A stretch of 64,000 nucleotides of DNA from a virus. The notes beneath the pieces were generated by a model. That model saw only the letters and a program-made list of their open reading frames with translations. It was not told where the DNA came from and searched no databases. A program made the translations under genes and the position numbers. This document shows, piece after piece, positions 42,740 through 52,100 of the stretch (within the stretch, counting starts at the first letter, position 1; each line of letters begins with the position of its first letter). The stretch lies in IMG/VR virus record IMGVR_UViG_3300037225_000856, positions 1 through 64,000 of that record; one strand, given 5' to 3'.

Positions 42740-43861
42740 ATGACCTTCTTCAGTCGTCCCGATCTCAGTTCGGTCCAATTTAAACAATTACCCGATTCAA
42801 TATTAAATTTGTCTGGTCAAACCCGAATAGAAACAACAACAGGTTTAACACTTGCAAATGGTAGTGGCAGCACTATTATTATTAATGCAAAAGGTAGTGA
42901 TCTTGTTGGTAATGTATTAACTTTTGATGGCACTGAAATTAAATTAATGCCATCTACATCATCGGGTATTGTAGTATATAATCCGCCATATAGATCGCCA
43001 GCATCTATAACATTAGGTGGAATTATTACTGGAACTACGCTTACAGGAAGAACAATATCTTCAATTATTGAACAATTATTAGTTCCAACAGTAAATCCTA
43101 CTTTAAAAGCACCTTCAAGCACATTTAATGTTTCATTATCAAACCCATATGAAATAGGTTCTATTGTAAGTGTAGTTGGTTGTACATGTCTTAGTGTAGG
43201 TTCTATTAATCCACAATATTCTTCAGCGTCATCATGCAGAAGTAATGGTGCAATATCGCATAATTATATTGATTTTAATGGTGGTACTTGTAGTTGTTTT
43301 GGAAATACATGTACTTGTACACGCTCATTACCAGCATATACGGTTGTTGCAGGTATAAGAACAGCATATGGTTCTGTTTCATATTGTGCAGGTGTTCAAC
43401 CTAAAAATAATTGCGGTTCAAACTATTTAAGTCCATTAACTTCTGGAACTACAACTCCAATAGGTGTTATTGTTTGTGGTTTATATCCATATTTTTATGG
43501 CAAAGTTGCAAGTGGTGGTTGTCCTGCAGGTGTTAATAGACCAACACCAACGTGTGCATTGGTAATTAGCGGAACAAAATGTGTTTGTGACAGTAGTAGT
43601 ATTATATATATTAATTTTAATAGTACCTCAGATGATTATTTGTTTTTTGCAATACCAAGTGCTTCAGCAGCTAAAACATGTTGGTATATAAATGCACTTA
43701 ATAATGGTGCAATTGGTGGTGCAGTAAGTGCTGGTGGTAATTTATTCCCAGCACTTGCTTCTGTGAATCCAGTAACAACAGCATGTTGGGCAGGTCAAAC
43801 ATATAATGTTTATATAAGTAATTATCAATCGGCAGTAAATACATTAATGACAATATATTAA
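42740..43861 (+). CDS. Cys-rich virion protein of fibre module A
   Basis: 373 residues. The N-terminus (RPDLSSVQFKQLPDSILNLSGQT) resembles the attachment ends of tail proteins in this phage type. The middle is unusually rich in Cys (VVGCTCLSVG; GTCSCFGNTCTCT). The C-terminal ~100 residues (DDYLFFAIPSASAAKTCWYINALNNGAIGG and CWAGQTYNVYIS) are closely similar to the end of the protein at 48147, so the two are paralogues. No signal peptide. Probably a structural partner of the long fibre that follows. Function unknown. Confidence 0.6.
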   Translation: MTFFSRPDLSSVQFKQLPDSILNLSGQTRIETTTGLTLANGSGSTIIINAKGSDLVGNVLTFDGTEIKLMPSTSSGIVVYNPPYRSPASITLGGIITGTTLTGRTISSIIEQLLVPTVNPTLKAPSSTFNVSLSNPYEIGSIVSVVGCTCLSVGSINPQYSSASSCRSNGAISHNYIDFNGGTCSCFGNTCTCTRSLPAYTVVAGIRTAYGSVSYCAGVQPKNNCGSNYLSPLTSGTTTPIGVIVCGLYPYFYGKVASGGCPAGVNRPTPTCALVISGTKCVCDSSSIIYINFNSTSDDYLFFAIPSASAAKTCWYINALNNGAIGGAVSAGGNLFPALASVNPVTTACWAGQTYNVYISNYQSAVNTLMTIY

Positions 43862-43886
43862 TAATAAAAATTAAAAATATAAAAAA

Positions 43887-46802
43887 ATGGCAATAATATT
43901 AAATGATAATCTTAAAATAAATGCAGGTAAACCAATTGATTCGAGATATTTAACAACTGGAAATACTATATATACTTCAACTGGTGCAACCAATTCAGCA
44001 ATTCCAATTCCTTTAAGGTATACTGGTTTAACAGTTAATATTTTAGGCACTGAATATTGGTATAAAACTGGCGTTGCTGACATTAATTTAATTCAGAAAA
44101 TATATAATAGTATAATACCAATAGGTAATTTTATTACTGGTGCGACAAATATTGGATTTTTTAGTGGACATACAAGTATTCAAACACTTAATATTACAAC
44201 ATCAAGTGGCATAATTGGAAATTATTTAGATTATACTGGTAGTTATTCTTCATTATATAATTATTATTATAGAGGTTTTGATCAAAAAATTCATATTGGT
44301 ACACCAAATGATAACATACCAAAAAGAGGTTATGTAAAAACAGTATTACCAGTTGAATCATGGATTTGGAATCAATATACTGGTGGTAGTGGAAATTTAC
44401 TTGGTTGGATTTTTGTTCAAGGTGATATTTCATTAAAAATTGGACAAACTGTAAATGGTGTGATATATTATACTGGTTCGTCTCAAGTTTATACACAAAC
44501 TGCATGGAGTGCTCCAGCTAATAATGGAGGAAAAGCAGTTATTAATTCAGTTCTTGGCAGTTTAACAACTGGTACTACAATAAGTATTGGAGGACCGGTT
44601 TTTGCCACTAAAACCAATAATGTATTGAATTTTAGAACAATTCAAAGTAAAACTCCAAATATATTGAATATAAGTTCTGATGAAGCATTTATTTATTTAT
44701 CTGGCACAACACAAGCAGCACAAATAAATCAAGGTATTAATATTGGTAGTGGCGTTGGTATTTATGGAGGTTTAAGTGGTACATCTCTTCAATTTAGAAG
44801 TATTGTTGGTAGTGGTAATACAACAGTTGGTTTAAATGGAAATACAGTCGCAATTTATTCAAGCGGTGGTGGTACAATTACAGGTGCAACAAATGGTTTA
44901 AATATTAACGGTAAAAATGTTCAATTAGGTGGCACTATAACTATACCTACAATAATAAAAGATTCGAGAATAGTGCCTGTTGGTATTGAATATGACAGTA
45001 ATTATAATGTTACATTTAGTAGTCGTTCATTAGTAGATAAAGCATACGTAGATGCTGTTGCAGCAGGACTTGTTCCTAAATTAGCTGTTGAAGTTGCAAC
45101 AACAAGTAATATTACATTAAGTGGCATTTTAACAATTGATGGTGTTTCTACAATAAATAATATGAGAGTATTAGTTAAAAATCAAATAAGTGGTCAAACG
45201 AATGGAATATATGTTGTTAATAGTGGTGGTACTTGGAGTCGTTCAATAGATTTTAATTTTGTTCCTTCTGGTGAAGTTGTTCAAGGTGTATTAGTACCTG
45301 TTATTAGCGGTAATACACAAAAAAATACTCTTTGGGTATTAGTAACACCAAATCCAATTATTAGCGGAGTTACTTCAATAATATTTGGTTTATTTAGTAG
45401 TTCAAATTTTATTGCAGGTACTGGTATAAATATTGGGGGTAGTACGATATCAACAGATACACTAACTCAATCAATAATTAATTCTGCAATTACTGGTGCT
45501 ACAAACGGGTTAACAAAAATTAGTAATAGAAAAGTTTGTCTTGGTGGTACATTAAGTGATGACGTTACTATTAATTTAAATTCATGTAAAATAAATTTTA
45601 TTAATGGTAGTGTAGTATCATGTGGTGCAACAAGTCACGGTTTTGATAGTTATAATGATTATAAATTGAGTGGTCAGACATTTATAAGTGTACCTAGTAA
45701 AAATTTTGCTTGTGGTAATTTAGCTGTTGGTTATCAAGCACTTTATAATAACACAACTGGTTATGGTAATTTAGCTATTGGTTATGGTGCACTTTTAAAT
45801 AATACTTGTGGTAATCGTAATATTGCAATTGGTTATAATGCACTTTGTTCTAATACAACAGGAAGTACTAATATTGCAATTGGTAATTATGCACTTTTAC
45901 GTAATATTTATGGTTGTAATAATATTGCAATTGGTTGTAGTGCACTTTCTTATAACACTTGTGGTTGCAATAACATTGCTAATGGTTATGGTACACTTTT
46001 ATGTAATAAATTTGGTTGTAATAATATTGCAATTGGTTGTAGTGCACTTCTTTATAATACTTGTGGTTGTAATAACATTGCTAATGGTGGTTTTGCACTT
46101 TATAATAATATTAGTGGTTCTTCTAATATTGCAATTGGATGTGGTACACTTTTATATAATAAATTTGGTTGTAATAATATTGCAATTGGTTATCAAACAC
46201 TTTGTAGTAATATAACTGGAAGTACTAATATTGCAATAGGATATACTGCAGGATATTATGAAACAGGTTCAAGTAAATTATATATTGCAAATTCATCCAC
46301 AACTCATCCATTAATTTTTGGTGATTTTTCAACTAACTGTGCAATAATTTACGGTGCATTTAAAACAAGTGGTGCTACATCACTCCTTGTAGCTCCTGCT
46401 GCTGGTACAACCTCTGATGCAATATTGGTTTGGAATAGTAGTGATAAGTTAATTAAAACAATGCCATATATAAGTGGTGGTACTGGCGGGGGTGATAAAA
46501 ATAATATATATTCCAAAACCATAATTACTGGCAATACATTATTAACAACAGGTAGCACATATGTGATATTAGCATCAGGCACTTCAATAACAATTACATT
46601 ACCTACAACACCACTTACCGGACAAGTATTTAAAATTAAAGATGCCTATGGCAATGCATTGACTAACAATATAATTATTAATGCTGGTTCAGGTAGAACA
46701 ATTGATGGCTCACAATGTGCATTAATTAATACAAATTATGGTGCTCTTGAACTTATGTTTGGTGCTACATGTAAATGGTTTAATTTGGCTTTTATTAACT
46801 AA
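43887..46802 (+). CDS. Long tail fibre of module A with 17-residue repeats
   Basis: 971 residues. The N-terminal ~75 residues (MAIILNDNLKINAGKPIDSRYL...LTVNILGTEYWYKTGV) are shared with the fibre at 49196. They are followed by Gly/Thr-rich beta-rich modules, including a SLVDKAYVDAVAAGLVPK segment seen in phage fibres. Next come about eleven 17-residue repeats (xNIAIGxxALxxNxxGx, from residue 610) like the YadA-head/beta-roll family, and a C-terminal TSLLVAPAAGTTSDAILVW plus strand-rich cap. It is expected to be a trimeric fibre for host recognition. Confidence 0.72.
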   Translation: MAIILNDNLKINAGKPIDSRYLTTGNTIYTSTGATNSAIPIPLRYTGLTVNILGTEYWYKTGVADINLIQKIYNSIIPIGNFITGATNIGFFSGHTSIQTLNITTSSGIIGNYLDYTGSYSSLYNYYYRGFDQKIHIGTPNDNIPKRGYVKTVLPVESWIWNQYTGGSGNLLGWIFVQGDISLKIGQTVNGVIYYTGSSQVYTQTAWSAPANNGGKAVINSVLGSLTTGTTISIGGPVFATKTNNVLNFRTIQSKTPNILNISSDEAFIYLSGTTQAAQINQGINIGSGVGIYGGLSGTSLQFRSIVGSGNTTVGLNGNTVAIYSSGGGTITGATNGLNINGKNVQLGGTITIPTIIKDSRIVPVGIEYDSNYNVTFSSRSLVDKAYVDAVAAGLVPKLAVEVATTSNITLSGILTIDGVSTINNMRVLVKNQISGQTNGIYVVNSGGTWSRSIDFNFVPSGEVVQGVLVPVISGNTQKNTLWVLVTPNPIISGVTSIIFGLFSSSNFIAGTGINIGGSTISTDTLTQSIINSAITGATNGLTKISNRKVCLGGTLSDDVTINLNSCKINFINGSVVSCGATSHGFDSYNDYKLSGQTFISVPSKNFACGNLAVGYQALYNNTTGYGNLAIGYGALLNNTCGNRNIAIGYNALCSNTTGSTNIAIGNYALLRNIYGCNNIAIGCSALSYNTCGCNNIANGYGTLLCNKFGCNNIAIGCSALLYNTCGCNNIANGGFALYNNISGSSNIAIGCGTLLYNKFGCNNIAIGYQTLCSNITGSTNIAIGYTAGYYETGSSKLYIANSSTTHPLIFGDFSTNCAIIYGAFKTSGATSLLVAPAAGTTSDAILVWNSSDKLIKTMPYISGGTGGGDKNNIYSKTIITGNTLLTTGSTYVILASGTSITITLPTTPLTGQVFKIKDAYGNALTNNIIINAGSGRTIDGSQCALINTNYGALELMFGATCKWFNLAFIN
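45714..46274 (+). repeat. Eleven 51-bp repeats encoding a 17-residue beta-roll unit
   Basis: Consensus of the unit is x-N-I-A-I-G-x-x-A-L-x-x-N-x-x-G-x. Codons are so similar that the repeats stay visible at DNA level (GGTTGTAATAATATTGCAAT). Units 5-7 and 9 carry extra Cys (NNIAIGCSALLYNTCGC). Confidence 0.8.
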
Positions 46803-46869
46803 TAATTTATAATTTATAATTTATTGGTGATAATAATTAAAATGAAAATTATTATATTCTTATTTTTTT

Positions 46870-46909
46870 CTTGTAAATTGAGTTTTTCATGATTATCTTT
46901 GTATTTATA
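46870..46909 (+). promoter_or_regulatory. Promoter of the GT9-like gene
   Basis: cTTG (46870-46873), 20-bp spacer, TATCTTTG (46894-46901), directly overlapping GTATTTATA (46901-46909). The ATG at 46947 is about 38 bp further on. Both host-like and phage-type boxes are fused, as at 41292. Confidence 0.6.
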
Positions 46910-46946
46910 AAAAAATATAAAAAATTATAAATTAAATTAAAACTCA

Positions 46947-47885
46947 ATGATAGTAAACAGTAAAAAAACAGATAATGATAGGTATGTAATCGCTGAAATT
47001 TTTGGCGGACATGGAAAAACCATCGTTTCAACTGCAGTAATTCGTGCAATTAAGAAGCAGTATCCTGATTATAAAATAATTGTAATTGCCAGTTGGGATG
47101 GAAGTTTTTTTTATAATCCTGATGTTTTTAGGTTCTTTTTACAAAATCAAATACCACAATACTTCAAAGAGGATTATCTTAAAGAAGATACTATTATAAT
47201 GAAACATGATCCTTATAATGAAACAAATCATATTCTTAGAAAAGAACATCTGACTGAGACTTGGTGTAAAATGTTTAATGTACCTTATGATGGTTATAAA
47301 CCTAAAATCTATTTAAACCCACGTGAACTTGAAATAGCGAGAGATAAAATAAAACCAGATAATCGTCCTATTATGCTTCTCCAGACACACGGAGGAAGCA
47401 ATCAACAATATTCGAAAAAATCTTGGTATAGGGATATGCCTATAGAGACAGCGCAAAAATTAGTAAATTATTTTAATAAGTCCTACCGTATACTTCATAT
47501 TAAGTCACCAGAGCAACCAATTTTACAAGGTGTTGAACCTCTTACTTTACCATATAGAGAATTATATGCCGTATTTCCACTTTCAACAAAAAGACTGTTC
47601 ATAGATTCTTTTGCTCAACATGTTGCAGCAGCATTGGATTTACCAAGCACTGTTGTTTGGATTGGTAATTCACCCAAAGTATTTGGTTATCCTGAAAATA
47701 TAAATATATTGCCGAATGCGAATATTATAAACAATCTTGATAAATTTACATACTTAGTTGATGATATTTCTGGCATGGTGCAAGCCTTCCCGTATGATAC
47801 TGTTAATTTGTTCGATATAAATAAAATTATTGAAGCAGTAAACAAACAACCAGTTCCAGATGTTTCAAAGATGAATTTCATGTAA
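46947..47885 (+). CDS. GT9/heptosyltransferase-like glycosyltransferase
   Basis: 312 residues. IAEIFGGHGKTIVSTAVIRAIKKQYPDYKIIVIA is the N-terminal Rossmann start of GT9 enzymes (GDxxxxxPxIxxLxxxxPxAxI). LLQTHGGSNQQYSKKSW is at the position of the donor-binding strand with basic residues, and LFIDSFAQHVAAALDLPSTVVWIG corresponds to the DSGxxHxAxAxxxPxxxLxG motif. GT9 members mostly use ADP-heptose. It has its own promoter between the two fibre modules. Because this phage also has an ADP-heptose pathway, a heptosyltransferase role is attractive but not shown. Confidence 0.68.
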   Translation: MIVNSKKTDNDRYVIAEIFGGHGKTIVSTAVIRAIKKQYPDYKIIVIASWDGSFFYNPDVFRFFLQNQIPQYFKEDYLKEDTIIMKHDPYNETNHILRKEHLTETWCKMFNVPYDGYKPKIYLNPRELEIARDKIKPDNRPIMLLQTHGGSNQQYSKKSWYRDMPIETAQKLVNYFNKSYRILHIKSPEQPILQGVEPLTLPYRELYAVFPLSTKRLFIDSFAQHVAAALDLPSTVVWIGNSPKVFGYPENINILPNANIINNLDKFTYLVDDISGMVQAFPYDTVNLFDINKIIEAVNKQPVPDVSKMNFM

Positions 47886-47929
47886 AGAGAATTAGTCATC
47901 ATTTTTAATGTTGTTTATTTTTTTAAAAA

Positions 47930-47953
47930 CCCATTGTTATCAGTGGGTTTTTT
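47930..47953 (+). terminator. Rho-independent terminator
   Basis: CCCATTG (47930-47936) pairs with CAGTGGG (47941-47947) with loop TTAT, followed by TTTTTTG. It ends the GT9-like transcript. Confidence 0.85.
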
Positions 47954-48146
47954 GTTTTGGTTGTCATTTGTCAATTATTGTTTTAAAAGTATTTATAGAC
48001 ATTAAGATTAATTAATGTGAAAATAATGGTTCAATTATATTTATATTAATATTTTAAAGCTGTAATGGTAATTATTAATTAATAAAAACTATTTATAAAT
48101 AACTAATTAAAACTATTTATAGATAGATGATTTAAATATAAAAAAT
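47954..48146 (+). promoter_or_regulatory. Leader with repeated (G/C)TATTTATA boxes
   Basis: No gene. GTATTTATA at 47989-47997 and two CTATTTATA copies at 48089-48097 and 48113-48121 with shared flanks (AAAACTATTTATA). Multiple phage-type promoter boxes before fibre module B may give strong late expression. Confidence 0.45.
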
Positions 48147-49136
48147 ATGGGTTCTAATACAAAGATAATTTTAAGTGATAGTAAAGCATATCAAACAACT
48201 GGTCAAACACTAACATTATCAGGACATACAAAAATAGCAACTGTCGGTGATTTAAAATATGTAACACATCCAACATTTAGTGAAGATACTCAAATTATTG
48301 ATAAAAAATACGTTGATGATAGTGTTGTAACTACAGGAAGTACTATATATAATTTAGTATCACCATCTACAGTCACTGTTGGCGGGTTGACATCTGGAAC
48401 TGTATTAACAGGTAAAACTTCAAATGAAATACTTAAAGAAATTTTAGTAATGTATTTATTACCTTCTTTCAGTAGTTTTTGTAATAATGTTAGTACTCCT
48501 CTTGAAGTTGGTACTACAATAAGTGGTTCAAAATCATTTAGTTTTGGTTTTGCTAATGCAGGTAATGTTTGTGCAAATACTTTATCTATCAGAGACGTTA
48601 GTATAGGCAGTAATATTGCAACTGCTTGTCCAATATCATCACCTCAATCTGCAACTATTAATGCAAAAACATTTGCTTCTTGTGGTAATACTCAAGTTTG
48701 GTGTGGCTGTGCTACAAATACATGTGGTGCTCAAATAGGTTCAAGTAGTTATACAATAACAGGATTGTTACCTTATTATTGGGGTGTGTGCACATGCCCG
48801 GGTGCTGCTGGTGCTGGTCGTCCAACAGCAACTTGCGCTATGGTAATTGGTGGAACTAAAATACTTGCAAGCAGTGAAGCAATAAGTATTAATTTTAATA
48901 GTGGTGTTAATGATTATTTATGGTTTGCAATTCCTGCAACCGTTGCTGCTAAGACTTGTTGGTGTGTAAATGGTATTAATAATGGTGCAATTGGTGGCGG
49001 AGTAAGTCCTGCATGTAATCTTTTCCCTGCTCCTAATTCAATTAGTGTTACTACTGCTTGTTGGAGTGGTTGTAATTATTGTGTTTATATTAGTAATAAA
49101 CAAACATGTGCAACATCATCAATGTCATTAACATAA
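48147..49136 (+). CDS. Cys-rich virion protein of fibre module B
   Basis: 329 residues. The start (TKIILSDSKAYQTTGQTLTLSGHTKIATVGDLKYVT) with KKYVDD resembles phage tail-fibre N-termini. The middle is Cys-rich (CGNTQVWCGCATNTCG; WGVCTCPGAAG). The C-terminal region (NDYLWFAIPATVAAKTCW, NNGAIGGGVSPACNLFPA and CWSGCNYCVYISN) is paralogous to that of the protein at 42740. It is followed 60 bp later by a long fibre, repeating the order of module A. Confidence 0.6.
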   Translation: MGSNTKIILSDSKAYQTTGQTLTLSGHTKIATVGDLKYVTHPTFSEDTQIIDKKYVDDSVVTTGSTIYNLVSPSTVTVGGLTSGTVLTGKTSNEILKEILVMYLLPSFSSFCNNVSTPLEVGTTISGSKSFSFGFANAGNVCANTLSIRDVSIGSNIATACPISSPQSATINAKTFASCGNTQVWCGCATNTCGAQIGSSSYTITGLLPYYWGVCTCPGAAGAGRPTATCAMVIGGTKILASSEAISINFNSGVNDYLWFAIPATVAAKTCWCVNGINNGAIGGGVSPACNLFPAPNSISVTTACWSGCNYCVYISNKQTCATSSMSLT

Positions 49137-49146
49137 TAAAAATTAA

Positions 49147-49186
49147 AAGATATTTATAAAAACAAAAAGATATTTATAAAAACAAA
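49147..49186 (+). repeat. 20-bp tandem repeat carrying GATATTTATA boxes
   Basis: Two adjacent copies of AAGATATTTATAAAAACAAA, just before the ATG at 49196. Each has a TATTTATA core as in the phage-type promoter box, so a duplicated promoter or an mRNA leader element is likely. Confidence 0.55.
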
Positions 49187-49195
49187 ATATAGAAA

Positions 49196-52100
49196 ATGGC
49201 AATAGTTTTAAACGATAACTTAAAAATTAATGTTGGTAATCCGATTGATTCTAAATATTTAAATTCTTTAAATCAACCATATACTGGTGTTACTGCTGTT
49301 AATACGGCAATAGTATTGTCACAAAGATATGTTGGTTTAACAGTTAATGTAAATAAAATAGAATATTGGTATAAAACAGGTGTTACTGATACTGCTTTAG
49401 TTGTTAAAGATAGTGGTATTGCAAATACCGGACTTACTATAGCAATTAATGGTTTAACAAAGGTTGGTAATGTTGTTAAATTAGGTGGTACATTAACTGG
49501 AGATACTACAATTAATTTAGCAACACATAATTTAAATTTAACTAATGGTAATTTAAATTTAACAAATGGCAATATACTATTAATAACAGGTAGTTCAATA
49601 CAATGGAGCGATGGTTCATATATTACAAATACTATTAATGGAATAAGTATAATTGATGATGATTTAATTGTTAGTGGTAATACAACAAGCGTTAAATTTA
49701 TTGAAAATGGTGTTTGTCTTGCAAATAAATATCTTGCAACTGGAGCAACAAGTGTTAATTCTAAAGCATTATGTGGTTGTATACCAAGTTGTTTTTTAGG
49801 TGCAAATTCTTGTGCAGTAGACAGTGCTAAATTAGGTAATAAATTACCAGCTTATTATCTTAATACTGGCACTACTATTATTTGTGCTTGTGATAGTGCT
49901 AAATTGAATAATAAATTACCTGCATATTATCTTAATACTGGTTCAACAGCTTTATGTGCTACTTGTGCAGGTAACGCTTCAACATTAGTCGGTTGTACAC
50001 CAAATTCATTTTTATTGTCTGGTGGTACAGCAGTAAATTCATCGAAATTAGGTAGTCATTTACCTGCATATTATCTTAATACAGGTAGTACAGCAATATG
50101 TGCAACAACAGCAATTAATTCAAAAGCATTATGTGGTTGTGTACCTGCAAGTTTTCTTCTTAGTGGTGGTACAGCTAAAAATTCATTATGTTTAGGCGGT
50201 AATTTAGCTAATACTTATGCATCACTTGCTTCACCTAATTTTACAACATGTATATGTACTCCCGTAATGTGTTCAACAGGTGTAGTTAAAGGAACAATAA
50301 TAAGTGGTTCAAGTTGTGTTGAATCACCAGTTATTCAATTAACAACAGGTGCTGGAGCAGGATGTGTTTTCACGTCAAATGCTACTGGTTGTGGTATTTG
50401 GTGTACTCCTGTTGCTGGTGGAATTCTATGGAGTGGTTCAACTGTTAATGGTGTTGGCACTTATTTGTCCGCATCAAAAATTTATTCAAATGTTAATATG
50501 ACATTTGATGGCACAAAATTGGGTGTAACTGGCAATATATGTGCAAGCACTTGCTTATGTTCTTCAATTACAATTGGTACATCATGTGTTTGCAGTCCTA
50601 TTATATTAGGTTCTAGTTGTGTATGTGGTTTTATTGTTTGTAGCAATACGTGTATTCTTGCAGGTACTTGTGTTACAGGTACAATTATGTGCGCATCTTC
50701 ATGTGTGAGAAGCCCATTAATTTCTGGTGGAACTGTTTGTGGTTTAACTGCTGTATGTGGTGGAATACATTGCGCAACTACTTGTTTTGCTGGTTCAGGT
50801 GCTGGTTTAACAGGCACTGCAGCCAGTTTAACTGTTGGTTGTGCGACTTGTGCTGTTGGAGCAAAAAATCTTTGTGGCTGTGTACCTACATCATTTTTAC
50901 TTAGTGGTGGTACTGCTGTATGTTCAACCTGTGCTGGCAATGCAAGTACCGTGGCTGGTTGTACTCCTTCATGTTTCTTGGGAGTAACCGCATGTGCTTG
51001 TGATTCGAAATGTTTAGGTGGTCATTTACCTGCATATTATCTCAATACTGGTAGTACTGCAATATGTGCAACTTGTGCAATAGGTGCTAAAAACCTTTGT
51101 GGTTGTGTTCCAGCATCGTTTTTACTTAGTGGTGGTACTGCAAAAAATAGTACTTGTTTAAACGGACAATTAGCAAGTTATTATGCACCAATAGCAAGTC
51201 CTAATTTTACAACTTGTATTTGCGCACCTATTGTTTGTGCAACTACTTGTTTTGTTGGTAGTGGTGCAGGTTTAACTGGCACTGCAGTTTCACTAAAAAG
51301 TAATGATTCTTGTTGTTTAAATGGAGTATTAGCTGCAGGTTATCTTTTATCTGGTGGTACAGCTAAAAATTCATTATGTTTAGGTGGTAAATTACCTGCA
51401 TATTACCTTAATACAGGTACTACAATTACTTGTGCAAATGATTCAGCAAAATTAAATAATAGATTACCAGCATATTATCTTAATACTGGCAGTACTGCAT
51501 TATGTGCAACTTGCGCTGGTAATGCATCAACATTAGTAGCTTGCACACCATCATGTTTTTTAGGTGCTACTGCTTGTGCAGTTGATAGTGCAAAATTGGG
51601 TAATAAATTACCTGCTTATTATCTTAATACTGGTAGTACAGCAATATGTGCAACAACTGCAGGAAATGCATTATGTTTAGGTGGTTCACTTGCTGCTTGT
51701 TATGCTACAAAAGCATTAGCAATTACTGGTGCTACAAGTTTAGGTAGTGGATGTGTTGTTTATTCAACAGTTGCTAATAATAACTTAAAATTTAAGTCAT
51801 TAAGTGGTGGAAGTGGTATTTCAATGAGCAGTACTGCAAATGTAATTAATATTTGTGGTATTGGTTGGTCAAATTTAACTAATGGTTCAACTGTTGTTGG
51901 TTGTGGAACAGTTGCAAGTGGCAACACATCTTTATGTAATACATTTATTGGTGTTTGTGCAGGTAAGAATATTAATATTGCTGGTTGTGATAATACTGGT
52001 ATTGGTTTTCAAGCACTTTACAGTAATACTTGTGGTTTTGGCAATGTTGCAATTGGTTTTCAAGCACTTCAAAGTAATATTAGTGGTCTTGGCAATGTTG

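Noticed and set aside
47907-47990. Short ORF after the GT9-like gene
   Set aside because: It reads through a clear terminator hairpin and has no support.
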